Shown here: positions 16,203-24,412 of the stretch, one piece after another
How positions within the stretch are numbered: position 1 is the first letter of the stretch
How the letters are laid out: each line of letters begins with the position of its first letter
Assembly: GCA_048158365.1 (NCBI GenBank)
Contig: JBLLNL010000004.1
Direction: 5' to 3' (one strand)
Length of the DNA: 64,000 bases
From: Azoarcus_F sp048158365
GTDB lineage: Bacteria > Pseudomonadota > Gammaproteobacteria > Burkholderiales > Rhodocyclaceae
Program-made: the position numbers and the translations under genes
Notes under the pieces: model-generated
What the model was told of the DNA's origin: nothing
The model's input: the letters and a program-made list of their open reading frames with translations, nothing else
The model's database searches: none

Positions 16203-17210
16203 ATGAACGATGCGCCTTTCAAGGCCTTTCTGATCAACCAGGACGACAACCGCAAGGTCGTCAGCGGCCTCGGGACGATGACGCCGGACCAGCTCGACAA
16301 GGGCGAGGTCACGATCCGGGTCCATTACTCGAGCATCAATTACAAGGACGCATTGGCCGCGACCGGCGCCGGCAAGATCATCCGGCGTTTTCCGTGCGTG
16401 GGTGGCATCGACATGTCGGGCGAGGTCGTCGACAGCGCCGATGCGCGCTTCAAGCCCGGCGACAAGGTCATCGCGACCAGCTTCGACATCGGCGTCGCGC
16501 ATCATGGCGGCTATGCCGAATACGCGCGCGTGCCGGCCGACTGGGTGGTGCCGCTGCCGGCCGGGCTGGACCTGTTCGAGGCGATGGCGCTGGGCACTGC
16601 CGGCTTCACCGCGGCCCTGGGCGTGGTGCGCATGGAAGACAACGGCCTCGCGCCGGCCAACGGCCCGGTCGTCGTGACTGGTGCGACCGGCGGGGTCGGC
16701 GGGCTCGCGATCGACATGATGTCACGGCTCGGCTATCACGTGGTGGCGTTGACCGGCAAGGCGGCCGAAACCGCTTACCTGAAGGGACTGGGCGCGGCCG
16801 AGATCAAACTGCGCTCGGACATCGACTTCGACAAGGTGCGTCCCCTCGAGGCGGCGCAATGGGCCGGGGCGGTAGACAACGTCGGCGGCCAGATCCTGCA
16901 CTGGGTGCTCGCGACGATGAAGCAGGCCGGTACGGTTGCGAGCATCGGCAATGCGGCGAGCTTCAAAATCAGCACCACGGTGTTCCCGTTCATCCTGCGC
17001 GGCGTAAGCCTGCTCGGCATCGACTCGGGCTACATGGGCTTTCCGACCCGCCAGCGCGTGTGGGACCGCCTCGCCACCGACCTGAAACCCGCGCATCTGG
17101 CCGAGGTCACGCGCACACTGGATTTCGACAGTCTCCCGGGGGCCTTCGACGCCTATATCAGGGGCGAGGTCAAGGGGCGCACCGTCGTGCGCATCGGCGG
17201 CCAGGGCTGA
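16203..17210 (+). CDS. acuI: AcuI/YhdH-type acrylyl-CoA reductase or quinone oxidoreductase
   Basis: A 335-residue medium-chain dehydrogenase/reductase of the YhdH/AcuI subfamily. GroES-like N-terminal part (VHYSSINYKDALAATGAGKI), Rossmann motif GATGGVGG near residue 160, and the late block FILRGVSLLGIDSGY are characteristic. Related enzymes reduce acryloyl-CoA to propionyl-CoA with NADPH. That fits the nearby propionyl-CoA synthetase, although the two are separated by a regulator gene. The start at 16203 has GGAGGAG 7 bp upstream. Substrate is inferred from the subfamily. Confidence 0.82.
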   Translation: MNDAPFKAFLINQDDNRKVVSGLGTMTPDQLDKGEVTIRVHYSSINYKDALAATGAGKIIRRFPCVGGIDMSGEVVDSADARFKPGDKVIATSFDIGVAHHGGYAEYARVPADWVVPLPAGLDLFEAMALGTAGFTAALGVVRMEDNGLAPANGPVVVTGATGGVGGLAIDMMSRLGYHVVALTGKAAETAYLKGLGAAEIKLRSDIDFDKVRPLEAAQWAGAVDNVGGQILHWVLATMKQAGTVASIGNAASFKISTTVFPFILRGVSLLGIDSGYMGFPTRQRVWDRLATDLKPAHLAEVTRTLDFDSLPGAFDAYIRGEVKGRTVVRIGGQG

Positions 17211-17216
17211 CCGGTC

Positions 17217-18386
17217 ATGAGCTTCGGCGGCGATCAGGACAGTGGAGCCATTGCCAAGCTGCTGATCGTCGACGACTCGCGCATGGTCCGCGCGACCATC
17301 ATCAAGCACATCCGCGGACGCTTCGAGTTCCGTGAGGAGGCCGACGGCGAGGCCGCGTGGCAGACGCTGGTGGTCGATCCCGACATCGAGCTGCTGGTGA
17401 CCGACATCGGCATGCCGCAGCTCGACGGTTTCGGCCTGCTCGAGCGGGTGCGCGCGTCCAGGCTGCCGCGCCTGCAGCACATGCCGATCCTGGTCATCTC
17501 GGGCGACGAGGACGACGATGCGCGCGAGAAGGCGCGCAAGCTCGGCGCCAACGATTTCATCAGCAAGGGCATCGGCAGCGCCGAACTGCTCGCCCGGCTG
17601 GACTCGCTGTCGCGGCTCGCACGCACCCGGCGCGAACTCGAGGCAAGCCGCGCGGCGCTGGCCAGTCAGCGTCCGGTCGACCCGGCGACCGGCCTGGCGA
17701 CGCCGGCCTACCAGAACATGAAGGGTTCGCAGGAGCTCGCGCTGGCGCGCCGCCATCAGATCGGACTCAGCGTGATGGCGGTCGCGATCGATGCGTTCGA
17801 CGAACTGGCGACGCGCCATGGCGCGAACCTGCAGCAACTGATCGGGCGCAAGCTGGCATCCATCCTGTCGTCCAAGGTGCGCCAGGAGGATACCGTCGCC
17901 GAGATTGCGCCCGGGCGCTATGTCGTGACATCGCCGCACAGCGACATGCTCGCCTGCAGCACTTTCGCGCTGCGGCTGCAGAAGGCGATCGAAAAGCTGG
18001 TGATGACTTACCGCGACGAGCGCATCGGCATCACCGTGTCGATCGGCGTCGCGAGCTCCACGGTGGACGGCGTGGAATCGGTCGATCGGCTGGTCGCGGT
18101 CGCGACCGCGCGCGTGCAGGATGCCACGCGGGCGGGCGGCAACCGCGTCGTCAGCGACGGCGGCGAGATCGGCGAGGCCCAGCTGGCGGCAACGTACAGG
18201 CCGGCAAGCATCGACCAGATGCTGGCTGCGCTGCGCGCGGGCGCCGGGGCCGATGTGCCGGCAAGGCTGCCGGCGGTGGTGGCGGCATTGTTGCCGCTGC
18301 TCGAACTGATCGAGACCCGCCTCAACGTCGGCCTGCCGCTGGATGCGCTGCGCCGGCACGCCGAAGGAGGCCCGATCCATGGCTGA
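17217..18386 (+). CDS. Response regulator with degenerate GGDEF domain
   Basis: A 389-residue protein beginning 6 bp after acuI. The receiver domain (about 14-135) has the acidic pair in LLIVDDSRMVRA, phospho-acceptor Asp in LVTDIGMPQLDG, and the Lys of SKGIGS. A GGDEF-like domain follows from DPATGLATPAY to about residue 310. Its active-site loop reads APGRYVV instead of GG(D/E)EF, so diguanylate cyclase activity is unlikely. A helical C-terminal extension (about 310-389) remains unassigned. It probably works as a signalling output or c-di-GMP-independent scaffold. Confidence 0.82.
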   Translation: MSFGGDQDSGAIAKLLIVDDSRMVRATIIKHIRGRFEFREEADGEAAWQTLVVDPDIELLVTDIGMPQLDGFGLLERVRASRLPRLQHMPILVISGDEDDDAREKARKLGANDFISKGIGSAELLARLDSLSRLARTRRELEASRAALASQRPVDPATGLATPAYQNMKGSQELALARRHQIGLSVMAVAIDAFDELATRHGANLQQLIGRKLASILSSKVRQEDTVAEIAPGRYVVTSPHSDMLACSTFALRLQKAIEKLVMTYRDERIGITVSIGVASSTVDGVESVDRLVAVATARVQDATRAGGNRVVSDGGEIGEAQLAATYRPASIDQMLAALRAGAGADVPARLPAVVAALLPLLELIETRLNVGLPLDALRRHAEGGPIHG

Positions 18387-18391
18387 ACGGC

Positions 18392-18470
18392 AGCTTCGCG
18401 GCTCGCGCCGCTCCCACAGCCCCCGCACGCTCCCGCTCCACCCTTTAGGAGCGGCGCCAAGCCGCGAAAC
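18392..18470. repeat. REP-like inverted pair (GTGGGAGCGGCG type)
   Basis: AGCTTCGCGGCTCGCGCCGCTCCCACA (18392-18418) faces its inverted relative AGGAGCGGCGCCAAGCCGCGAAAC (18447-18470) across 28 bp. Two such units in opposite orientation are typical of REP doublets. It lies in the 270-bp gap before prpE, which holds no other feature. Confidence 0.65.
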
Positions 18471-18656
18471 CATGGCGGCCCAGAACAAGATCCCTGCGAA
18501 TCCATTTCGCGGGGGTCATAACCAGTCGGCAAGCCGGCCGCGGGCGACAGCCCGTTGCCGGCCACCGTGCCTCCGGACCCGTTCCGGATCAAGCGGCGCC
18601 GACACCTCGAGCAGCACTGTTGAAACGTAGGGAATTGATAGGGAGAGGTAGCGTTC

Positions 18657-20549
18657 ATGAGTAAATACGAGGAATTTCATCGCCGTTCGATCGAGGATCG
18701 CGACGCATTCTGGGCGGAACAGGCCGAGCTGGTGCACTGGAACAAGCCGCCGGAACAGATCTGCGACTTCTCCAACCCGCCCTTCGTCAAGTGGTTCAAG
18801 GGCGGCGAGACCAACCTGTGCTACAACGCGGTCGATCGTCATGCGGCCGCCCGTCCCAACGATCGCGCGCTGGTCTACATCTCGACCGAGACCAACGAGG
18901 AAAAGGTTTATACCTTCGCCGAGCTGCAGCGCGAAGTCGAGCGCATGGCCGCGATCTACCAGGATCTGGGCGTCAAGAAGGGCGACCGCGTGCTGATCTA
19001 CATGCCGATGATCGCCGAGGCGGCCTTCGCGATGCTGGCCTGCGTGCGCATCGGCGCGATCCATTCGGTGGTGTTCGGCGGCTTCGCGGCCGGCTCGCTC
19101 GCGACCCGCATCGACGATGCGAAGCCGGTGCTGATGGTGTCGGCCGATGCCGGCATGCGCAACGGCAAGCCGGTGCCTTACAAGCACCTGGTCGATGAGT
19201 CCTGCAAGCTGGCCGAGTTTCCGCCGGCCAAGGTGCTGATCGTCGATCGTGGGCTGGACAAAGGTTTTCCGCGGGTCGAGGGTCGCGATGTGGACTACGC
19301 CGAGCTGCGCGCCAAGCACATGGATGCGCAGGTGCCGGTGACCTGGGTCGAATCGTCCGAGCCGAGCTACATCCTGTACACGTCCGGCACAACCGGCAAG
19401 CCCAAGGGCGTGCAGCGTGACACCGGCGGCTACCTGGTCGCGCTGGCCTCGACCATGCCGCACATCTTTACCGGCGAGCCGGGCGAGACCATGTTCGCGA
19501 CCTCCGACATCGGCTGGGTGGTCGGACACAGCTATATCATCTACGGCCCGCTGATCGGCGGTCTGGCGACCATCATGTACGAAGGTACGCCGCTGCGTCC
19601 GGACGCCGGCATCTGGTGGCAGATCGTCGAGAAGTACAAGGTCGCGGTGATGTTCTCGGCGCCGACCGCGGTGCGCGTGCTGAAGAAGCAGGATCCGGCC
19701 TTCCTCAAGAAGTACGACCTGTCCTCGCTGAAGCACCTGTTCCTGGCCGGCGAACCGCTGGACGAGACCTCGCACGAGTGGATCATGAGCGAGCTCGGCA
19801 TCCCGGTCATCGACAACTACTGGCAGACCGAGACCGGCTGGCCGATGCTGGCGATCTGCCGCGGCGTCGAGGACAGCCCGATCAAGCTCGGCTCGCCGGC
19901 CTTCCCGGTGTATGGCTACGATCTGCACATCTTCCGCGAGGACGGCACCGAGTGCGGCGCCAACGAGAAAGGTATCGTTGCGATCGTGCCGCCGTTGCCG
20001 CCGGGTTGTCTGTCGACGGTGTGGGGTCAGGACGAGCGCTTCGTGTCCACGTACTTCACCACCTTCAAGGACCCGGTGGTGTATTCCTCGTCCGACTGGG
20101 GTATCAAGGACGACAAGGGCTATTACACCATCCTCGGGCGCATGGACGACGTGATCAACGTCGCCGGCCATCGCCTCGGCACGCGCGAGATCGAGGAGGC
20201 GGTGCAGACCCATCCGGCGATCGCCGAAGTCGCCGTGGTCGGTGTGGCCGACCAGTTGAAGGGTCAGATGCCGATGGCCTTTGCGGTGCTCAAGGACGCG
20301 AGTCTCGCCGATACCGCTGAAAAAGCCGCCGTGCTCGAGAAGGAAGTGATGAAGCGGGTCGACGCCAGCCTCGGCGCGATCGCCCGCCCGGGCCGCGTGC
20401 ATTTCATCACCGGCCTGCCCAAGACCCGCTCCGGCAAGATGCTGCGCCGGACCATCCAGGCGCTGGCCGAAGGCCGCGATGCGGGCGATCTGACCACGAT
20501 CGAGGATCCGTCAACTCTGGAGCAGATCCGGGGGGCGTTGAAGAGCTGA
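18657..20549 (+). CDS. prpE: Propionyl-CoA synthetase
   Basis: A 630-residue adenylate-forming acyl-CoA synthetase that activates propionate (ATP + propionate + CoA). The adenylation motif YTSGTTGKPKGVQRD, the block DNYWQTETGWP, the SDWGIKDDKGYY hinge region and the C-terminal acylatable Lys in KTRSGKMLRR are all present. Length and the PrpE-like N terminus (MSKYEEFHRRSIEDRDAFW) separate it from acetyl-CoA synthetase. The start has GGGAGAGG upstream. No methylcitrate genes are next to it. A terminator follows. Confidence 0.92.
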   Translation: MSKYEEFHRRSIEDRDAFWAEQAELVHWNKPPEQICDFSNPPFVKWFKGGETNLCYNAVDRHAAARPNDRALVYISTETNEEKVYTFAELQREVERMAAIYQDLGVKKGDRVLIYMPMIAEAAFAMLACVRIGAIHSVVFGGFAAGSLATRIDDAKPVLMVSADAGMRNGKPVPYKHLVDESCKLAEFPPAKVLIVDRGLDKGFPRVEGRDVDYAELRAKHMDAQVPVTWVESSEPSYILYTSGTTGKPKGVQRDTGGYLVALASTMPHIFTGEPGETMFATSDIGWVVGHSYIIYGPLIGGLATIMYEGTPLRPDAGIWWQIVEKYKVAVMFSAPTAVRVLKKQDPAFLKKYDLSSLKHLFLAGEPLDETSHEWIMSELGIPVIDNYWQTETGWPMLAICRGVEDSPIKLGSPAFPVYGYDLHIFREDGTECGANEKGIVAIVPPLPPGCLSTVWGQDERFVSTYFTTFKDPVVYSSSDWGIKDDKGYYTILGRMDDVINVAGHRLGTREIEEAVQTHPAIAEVAVVGVADQLKGQMPMAFAVLKDASLADTAEKAAVLEKEVMKRVDASLGAIARPGRVHFITGLPKTRSGKMLRRTIQALAEGRDAGDLTTIEDPSTLEQIRGALKS

Positions 20550-20614
20550 TCTGCAGTGTCGTCGGGCGGGGGCAAGTGCCCCTGAACGAGGCGCAGATCT
20601 GCACCTGAACGGAA

Positions 20615-20645
20615 CAACGGCCCGCGAATGCGGGCCGTTGTTTTT
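20615..20645 (+). terminator. Terminator after prpE
   Basis: CAACGGCCCGC (20615-20625) and GCGGGCCGTTG (20630-20640) form an 11-bp stem with loop GAAT, followed by TTTTT. Confidence 0.88.
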
Positions 20646-20646
20646 G

Positions 20647-20908
20647 GTCCAGACCTTGCTCGATCCCTTTCTGCATGCCGCGTTCGATGGCGAGGCGCTC
20701 GACGCTGGTGACGTACTTCAGGTTGCGTTCTACTTCGATGTTTTCGATAGGGTGCCACAATCTGGATTCGAGTTCGTCGGGCAGGCGCATCATCCAGTCG
20801 ATCGCGGCGAACAGTTCGAGGACGTGTGTTCTTGTCCAGTCGCGTCGCGCACGATCTGGCGCAGTTCCTTGTCCAGAAAGGTGTGTCCGCGGTCCCAGTC
20901 GATCTCAC
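20647..20908 (-). pseudogene. Rpn-type nuclease/transposase remnant A
   Basis: On the minus strand the text reads WDRGHTFLDKELRQIVRDAT. Then, in another frame, it reads VLELFAAIDWMMRLPDELES and ERNLKYVTSVERLAIERGM. These are separate pieces of an Rpn (PD-(D/E)XK, YhgA-like) protein, joined by an internal deletion and a frameshift. The catalytic core and C terminus are missing. It begins 4 bp after the stop of the DUF5615 toxin gene. Confidence 0.7.
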
Positions 20909-20911
20909 AAC

Positions 20912-21289
20912 CTATGAGCCGCGCGGTCGCAACGGCAACACACGCAAGCGTGCACGATTCGGATCGACGGTGACGAGTGCGCCTTGTTCGAGTTCCGGCC
21001 CCATCTGCTGCAACGCGGCTACGATCCGGGCGCCAATGACGTCCGGGCTGATATCCTCGGCACGAATCTGCACGACGCTGGGCTTGTCGCCCTGCGTAGC
21101 GGCGAGGATCGCACCGAAGTCCAGATCGTGGGTCAGCACCACAAAGTCCTCGGCTTCGGCATACGCCATGATTTCAGAGTCTGGCGCATCTTTTTCACCG
21201 ATGTCCGACCAGTGCGCTGCAACGATGCCTTCGTCCGCCAGAAAACCAACCCAGCGCGGAGACAGGTTCATGTCGATGAGCAGCTTCAT
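20912..21289 (-). CDS. DUF5615 PIN-like toxin
   Basis: A 125-residue protein beginning MKLLIDMNLSPRWVGFLADE, the signature of DUF5615 (a PIN-like nuclease fold). Acidic residues in LLIDMN, HDLDFG and the central DIGEKDAPD region are in place. The start at 21289 overlaps the upstream DUF433 gene (ATGA). The pair is a type II toxin-antitoxin module of the DUF433/DUF5615 kind; activity is inferred from the family. Confidence 0.85.
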   Translation of the reverse strand: MKLLIDMNLSPRWVGFLADEGIVAAHWSDIGEKDAPDSEIMAYAEAEDFVVLTHDLDFGAILAATQGDKPSVVQIRAEDISPDVIGARIVAALQQMGPELEQGALVTVDPNRARLRVLPLRPRGS

Positions 21290-21516
21290 GCAGTGCCGAG
21301 AATGACCTCGCGTTCCTCGGAGCGCCACGCGGCATACCTAAGCGCCTGCATCACATCTTCCCGTTCAAGGTATGGATAGTCGGCAAGAAGCTGATCCACA
21401 CTGTGGCCCGCACCGACCTGACCAACCACCATGCCGACCGTGACCCGGGTCCCCCGGATGCACGGCTTGCCGCCCATGACATCCGCGCGCAAAGTGATGC
21501 GATCAAACTGTCTCAT
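21286..21516 (-). CDS. DUF433 antitoxin
   Basis: A 76-residue DUF433 protein with the family stretches GGKPCIRGTRVTVGMVVGQV and YPYLEREDVMQALRYAAW. It contains a helix-turn-helix and would neutralise the coupled DUF5615 product and repress the operon. GGGAGG stands 5 bp before the start. The stop overlaps the toxin start. Confidence 0.88.
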   Translation of the reverse strand: MRQFDRITLRADVMGGKPCIRGTRVTVGMVVGQVGAGHSVDQLLADYPYLEREDVMQALRYAAWRSEEREVILGTA

Positions 21517-21544
21517 AGTCGCCTCCCGGGCGAAAACCGCTCTT

Positions 21545-21580
21545 TAGTTTTCGTTGAAAACGTCGTCGAGGCTATCGCGG
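21545..21580 (-). pseudogene. Rpn-type C-terminal remnant B
   Basis: The minus strand encodes DSLDDVFNEN and a stop, nearly identical to the end of remnant C (DSLDDVFTEN, 21712). It is only the last dozen codons of a lost copy, about 30 bp upstream of the DUF433 gene. Confidence 0.6.
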
Positions 21581-21616
21581 CTTGCGCCGCTCGCTACCCC
21601 GAAGCTTGCAACGGCC

Positions 21617-21640
21617 TGTGGGAGCGCCGCAAGGCGCGAA
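21617..21640. repeat. Diverged REP-like palindrome
   Basis: TGTGGGAGCGCCGCAAGGCGCGAA, a variant of the GTGGGAGCGGCG family found at 6475, 18392 and 40105. Confidence 0.45.
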
Positions 21641-21711
21641 ACGCGCGTAGTTACGGGTGTTGAAGTCCCCCACGACAGTTCATGCAATTGCCCTGCGCGC
21701 GAGCCCAGCCT

Positions 21712-22164
21712 TCAGTTCTCGGTAAAGACGTCGTCGAGGCTGTCGGCGCCGAGCAGGCGCTCAGCCCAGCGCTCGAGCTGTTCGGTGGTAGCGCTGGCGA
21801 GGCGTTCGGTGACCGGGCCGGGAAGTGGGCCGAAACGGCTGGCGAGCAAACGCGCCAGCAGCGCTCTGCTGCCTTCCTCGCGACCTTTTTCGCGCCCTTC
21901 CTCGTGGCCTTCTTTACGACCCTTCTCCATGCCGCGTTCGATGGCAAGGCGCTCCACGCTGGTGACGTACTTCACGTTGCGTTCTCCTTCGATGTTTTCG
22001 ATATGGTGCCACAATCTGGATTCGAGTTCGTCGGGCAGGCGCATCATCCAGTCCTCGCGTCTATCGTGCCGATGGCCGCGCACGAGCTTGTCGACATGGC
22101 GGCGGCCGAGTTTGGCGTCGCGCACGATCTGGCTCAGTTCCTTGGCGAGGAAAGTGTGTCCGCG
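21712..22164 (-). pseudogene. Rpn-type nuclease/transposase remnant C
   Basis: The reading frame is open from RGHTFLAKELSQIVRDAKLG through KLVRGHRHDRREDWMMRLPDELES to DSLDDVFTEN and a stop. Compared with full Rpn proteins about 90 residues between HVDKLVRG and the EDWMMRLP block are missing, including the nuclease core, and the true N terminus is absent. The Lys/Glu/Gly-rich repeat (EKGRKEGHEEGREKGREEG) and C-terminal helix remain. It might still be translated from an upstream codon, but not as an active enzyme. Confidence 0.7.
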
Positions 22165-22213
22165 GCCGACGATCGTCGTTGAGCGTGTATCTGGTCTGTG
22201 GTGCTGCGCCGAC

Positions 22214-22624
22214 TCAAGGCAGGAAGCAGGCGATGTTGGCGCCCACGCGCAGACCGTCCACCTTGTCGAAATGGGCATCGAGCGTCAGCAGGGCGAGGCC
22301 ATGCTCCAGCGCGCTCGCAGCAATCCACATGTCGTTCGATGGGATGGGTTGCCCCTTGGTCCGTAGTGCCGAATAGACGAGTGCGTAGCTGTCGGCCGTA
22401 TCGGCAGTCAGTGCAAGCACATCCACGCGCGGCGAATTCAGGAAGGCGGAAAGTTCGGATCGATTCCGGGCTTCGCGGTTTCCTGCGGCGAAGCCGCCAA
22501 GCAGTTCGCCCAGGACGACCGGGCTGATAAAGAGTCGATCTGCATGGGTGAAGACTTCGATAATCTCTGAGTTGCCCCGCAAGAATGCAGCGTATGCATT
22601 CGTGTCGATCAGTATCGGTCGCAC
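22214..22624 (-). CDS. PIN-domain toxin (VapC/FitB type)
   Basis: A 136-residue PIN nuclease. Conserved acids are visible in ILIDTNAYAAFLRG, the Glu of VLGELLGGF, PSNDMWIAASALE and LTLDAHFDKVDGL. No ATG fits the N terminus; the GTG at 22624, 4 bp after the antitoxin stop, gives a normal start (VRPILIDTN). It would cleave RNA and be restrained by the upstream antitoxin. Confidence 0.85.
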   Translation of the reverse strand: MRPILIDTNAYAAFLRGNSEIIEVFTHADRLFISPVVLGELLGGFAAGNREARNRSELSAFLNSPRVDVLALTADTADSYALVYSALRTKGQPIPSNDMWIAASALEHGLALLTLDAHFDKVDGLRVGANIACFLP

Positions 22625-22628
22625 CGGG

Positions 22629-22889
22629 CTACTTCCAGAGATCGGGATCGATCGTCTCGAATGGGGCGATCGCGGCATCGAATGCTGCGGCGTCCTCTTC
22701 GCTCCAACTGCCAGCCAAGGCGTCGAGATCATGATGGCGTCTCAGGCGGGGTTTGGAGGGACCTGTCCCGAGTCCTTGTTCCAGCAGTCGCACCACGGTT
22801 GCATTCACGCTCGCGCCCTCACGGGTGGCGAGCGACTTTAACGCGGCCAAGGTTTCCGGGTCCAGTCCCCTCACGCTCAAGTTGGACAT
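22629..22889 (-). CDS. FitA-like ribbon-helix-helix antitoxin
   Basis: An 86-residue protein starting MSNLSVRGLDPETLAALKSL, a ribbon-helix-helix DNA-binding domain of the FitA/VapB kind. The C-terminal tail (SWSEEDAAAFDAAIAPFETI) is the usual toxin-binding part. Start at 22889, preceded by AAGGTGAG. It forms a toxin-antitoxin operon with the PIN gene that starts 4 bp after its stop. Confidence 0.85.
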   Translation of the reverse strand: MSNLSVRGLDPETLAALKSLATREGASVNATVVRLLEQGLGTGPSKPRLRRHHDLDALAGSWSEEDAAAFDAAIAPFETIDPDLWK

Positions 22890-22967
22890 GCTCTCACCTT
22901 CTGACGGCACACTGATGGCAATAAATGATACAGCCCGCGTGAATGCTGTCAACGCGGGAGCTGGCAT

Positions 22968-23133
22968 GGGGAGGCGCATCATCGAGTCGATCGCGGCGCA
23001 CAGGTCGAGGATGCGGGTCTTGGTCCAGTGGTGTTGGTACAGCAGGCGTACGAGCCTCCGATCGGCCTCGAAGCGTTCGGGCGGAGCATGGCGCGTGCCA
23101 CGGGTGTCCGGCGCGAAGGGATTGGGGTGGGCC
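22968..23133 (-). pseudogene. Rpn-type remnant D (central part)
   Basis: The minus strand reads HPNPFAPDTRGTRHAPPERF, then RRLVRLLYQHHWTKTRILDL and CAAIDSMMRLP, the middle section of Rpn-type proteins. Both ends are missing. It stops abruptly at MMRLP about 80 bp upstream of the FitA-like gene. The remainder of 22890-23196 holds nothing else recognisable. Confidence 0.65.
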
Positions 23134-23196
23134 AGCAGCCGAAGCGGCTGATCTTATGATTTCCGCGGTGCCGGAACCGTGGTGCCTCGCTCTGGC

Positions 23197-24408
23197 CTAT
23201 GTCCGCTGCCTGAGGGCCTCGACCACCGGCATCCGGGACACCTTGCGAGCCGGAAACAGCGCCGCGAGTGTGGTGGCGACGACGCCGATCGCGAAGGCGG
23301 TCGCCGTGGTGGTCGCGTCCAGGCGGATCAGCGCGACGTAGCCGGCGTTCGCGTTCGGGGGCGGGGGCATCGGCACACCGATGGCCGAGATCGCCAGCGC
23401 GAGCACCACGCCCGCCGCCGTGCCGAGCGTTGCGCCGATCAGACCCAGCAGCAGGTTCTCCGCGACGATGAGCCTGCGGATGTCGCGCCGCCGGTTGCCC
23501 AGCGCCTGCATCGTGCCGAACTCGTTCATGCGCTCGAACGCGCTCATGTTGACGGTGTTGGCCACCGACAGAAGCACCATCAGCAGAATGATCACCTGCA
23601 GCACTCCGAACTGGCGTTCGTACAGCAGCAGCGTCTTCTCGTAGAAGTCCGATAACTGCATCCAGCTGCGCACCTCGAGCGAATCAGGCAGCAGTGCGGC
23701 GATCGCGGCCACCGCCGCATCGGTATCCGGGGTCTGGTTCAGCGAAACCACCAGCAGATTCGCGTCGTCGGTGGCGAGCAGCTCCTGCGCGGCCATCAGC
23801 GGGATGCGCATCGCGCGGGCATCGTAGTCCTTGGAGAAGCTCTCGAAGATGCCGACCACCTCGAACTCGAGCGAGTTCAACGATCCGTCGAACGTGGATG
23901 CGACCAGCGTGACGTAGTCCCCCGCCGCCAGCCCCAGCGCCTGCGCGACGCCATGGCCGATCGACATGCCGAACAGATCGTCGTCGCGCAGGGGGCGACC
24001 CGACACGATGCGCATGTACGAGCCGATGCGCGACTCCTTGTCGGGTTCGATGCCTTCCCCGACGATGGCCAGATCCCGCCTCCCGTTGTTCAGCAGTCCG
24101 GCGAAGCTCAGGCGGCTCGACACCTCCCTGACCGCGGGTAGCGCGGCAATCCGCGCCGCCACGGTGCGGGGTTCGTCGATCAGGAACTGCTCGGGCTGGC
24201 GCGTGCCGCGTTCGATGAAGTCCTTGCGGAACACCTGCGCGTGCCCGGTCTGCGAATGGATGATGGCCTCGCCCAGCTGCACGAAGATGTCCTTCACGAA
24301 GCCACCCGACAGGATCAGGCTGGCCACGCCGAACATGATGGCGGCCAGCGTCACCGCGGTGCGGATCCGTTGGCGGAAGACGTTGCGCAGGGCGAGCTTG
24401 AACAGCAT
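23197..24408 (-). CDS. FtsX-type ABC permease 2
   Basis: A 403-residue permease with the MacB/LolC layout: one N-terminal helix (TAVTLAAIMFGVASLILSGG), a periplasmic domain of about 220 residues, then three membrane helices in the C-terminal FtsX domain (VLQVIILLMVLLSVANTVNM and on). It begins 4 bp after permease 1 and shares with it the unusual IGVPMPPPPNANAGY loop. The two probably form a heterodimer that removes or moves lipids or lipoproteins. The likely ATPase is at 37591-38340, not adjacent. Confidence 0.85.
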   Translation of the reverse strand: MLFKLALRNVFRQRIRTAVTLAAIMFGVASLILSGGFVKDIFVQLGEAIIHSQTGHAQVFRKDFIERGTRQPEQFLIDEPRTVAARIAALPAVREVSSRLSFAGLLNNGRRDLAIVGEGIEPDKESRIGSYMRIVSGRPLRDDDLFGMSIGHGVAQALGLAAGDYVTLVASTFDGSLNSLEFEVVGIFESFSKDYDARAMRIPLMAAQELLATDDANLLVVSLNQTPDTDAAVAAIAALLPDSLEVRSWMQLSDFYEKTLLLYERQFGVLQVIILLMVLLSVANTVNMSAFERMNEFGTMQALGNRRRDIRRLIVAENLLLGLIGATLGTAAGVVLALAISAIGVPMPPPPNANAGYVALIRLDATTTATAFAIGVVATTLAALFPARKVSRMPVVEALRQRT

Positions 24409-24412
24409 GGCG

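Noticed and set aside
18516..20402. 628-codon antisense frame across prpE
   Set aside because: Shadow of a certain gene; low-complexity Arg/His/Asp-rich translation.
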